The translations under genes and the position numbers were made by a program. DNA of 34,189 bases from assembly GCF_006539865.1 (NCBI RefSeq), contig NZ_BJNV01000056.1, forward strand, positions 1 through 34,189, given 5' to 3'. Source of the DNA: Zoogloea ramigera (GTDB taxonomy: Bacteria > Pseudomonadota > Gammaproteobacteria > Burkholderiales > Rhodocyclaceae). How positions within the stretch are numbered: the stretch's first letter is position 1; each line of letters starts with the position of its first letter. This document shows, piece after piece, positions 34,061 to 34,189 of this stretch. The notes beneath the pieces were generated by a model, which searched no databases, was not told the origin of the DNA, and was given only the letters and a program-made list of their open reading frames with translations.

Positions 34061-34189
34061 ATGCCCGGGGTAACCTTCGACGGTCCTGTTTCTCACTGCA
34101 GGCCGGAACCCATGCCGCGCACCCCTCGCGTAGCGCATGAACCCGACGGCGGGGCATGGTTGCACCCCGATTGCCAAATCCTACGCTAG
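34061..34189 (+). CDS. Small ORF (42 aa) at the right edge
   Basis: ATG 34061 is preceded by a full AGGAGG with 8-nt spacing, the strongest ribosome binding site in the element, and the frame ends at a TAG that forms the last three bases of the window. The peptide (MPGVTFDGPVSHCRPEPMPR... to ...WLHPDCQILR) has two Cys and three His in SHC and HPDC contexts but no hydrophobic segment. I do not recognise it. The opposite strand is also open here for 74 codons but lacks a good start. Confidence 0.5.
   Translation: MPGVTFDGPVSHCRPEPMPRTPRVAHEPDGGAWLHPDCQILR

Larger units (their letters stand above)
26401..34189. mobile_element. Integrated satellite-like island at tRNA-Met (left part, right end outside)
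   Basis: The gene style changes abruptly at the tRNA 3' end. Chromosomal housekeeping operons give way to short, mostly unknown genes with an AlpA-like regulator, a primase-polymerase/VapE helicase, an excisionase-like HTH protein and an iteron cluster. Integration into the 3' end of a tRNA gene, which leaves the tRNA intact, is the usual outcome for tyrosine recombinases. I find no second copy of the tRNA 3' end within the window, so the other attachment site must lie beyond 34189. No integrase, capsid, terminase or conjugation gene is visible here. The family could be P4-like/PICI satellite, another genomic island or a prophage remnant. Confidence 0.75.

Noticed and set aside
33953-34177. 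74-codon reverse ORF near the right edge
   Set aside because: No ribosome binding site or family resemblance, and it overlaps the forward ORF that has a strong Shine-Dalgarno.

Overview
The window is GC-rich DNA from a betaproteobacterium. Gene content and order (fliOPQR; glyQ-glyS-gmhB-plsC; miaB-phoH-ybeY-corC-lnt; a lone trpB2) fit the Rhodocyclales (Azoarcus/Thauera relatives), but this is a judgement from gene order and protein character, not a database match.

Layout. Positions 1-8901 hold a small unknown reverse-strand gene, then a forward run: the flagellar export genes fliO, fliP, fliQ and fliR, a PAS-containing histidine kinase, a REC/HD-GYP response regulator (probable cyclic-di-GMP phosphodiesterase) and a BarA-like hybrid kinase ending in an Hpt domain. 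Positions 8942-14386 are a compact reverse-strand block: gloA, a YgjP/DUF45 metalloprotein, plsC, gmhB, glyS and glyQ. A cache-domain chemoreceptor (14682-16307) lies between this block and a second reverse-strand block at 16355-26283: a P2-type cation ATPase, trpB2, a TerB-like protein, then lnt, corC, ybeY, phoH and miaB. The last five form a tight operon for lipoprotein acylation, metal or envelope tolerance and RNA maturation.

At 26338-26414 is a tRNA-Met(CAT) gene. Everything to its right up to the window end looks like the left part of an integrated mobile element, of P4-like satellite or genomic-island type. Forward genes encode an AlpA-like regulator, a coiled-coil protein, two uncharacterised proteins (149 and 252 aa), a winged-helix protein and a 54-aa peptide. 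Reverse genes encode a 113-aa helical protein and an operon of an HTH protein, a possible Ash-family protein and an 836-aa primase-polymerase/VapE-type helicase. No integrase gene is visible, so either it lies beyond the right edge or the element lacks one.

The most interesting material is non-coding and inside the element. First, a 690-bp intergenic region next to the primase-helicase carries at least seven exact copies of GCCCTACC in both orientations plus near-copies, with purine-rich and AT-rich tracts: a candidate replication origin. Second, at 28431-28496 there is a three-way mutually exclusive hairpin set ending in an intrinsic terminator, preceded by a plausible promoter and followed exactly 100 bp later by a second copy of its 5' part: a candidate attenuator for the 54-aa/252-aa genes. 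Third, the head of the primase operon has back-to-back hairpins that resemble the CI/C4 antisense-RNA immunity leaders of P4/P1-type elements. Together these suggest a satellite-like element with its own replicon and RNA-based control of both arms.
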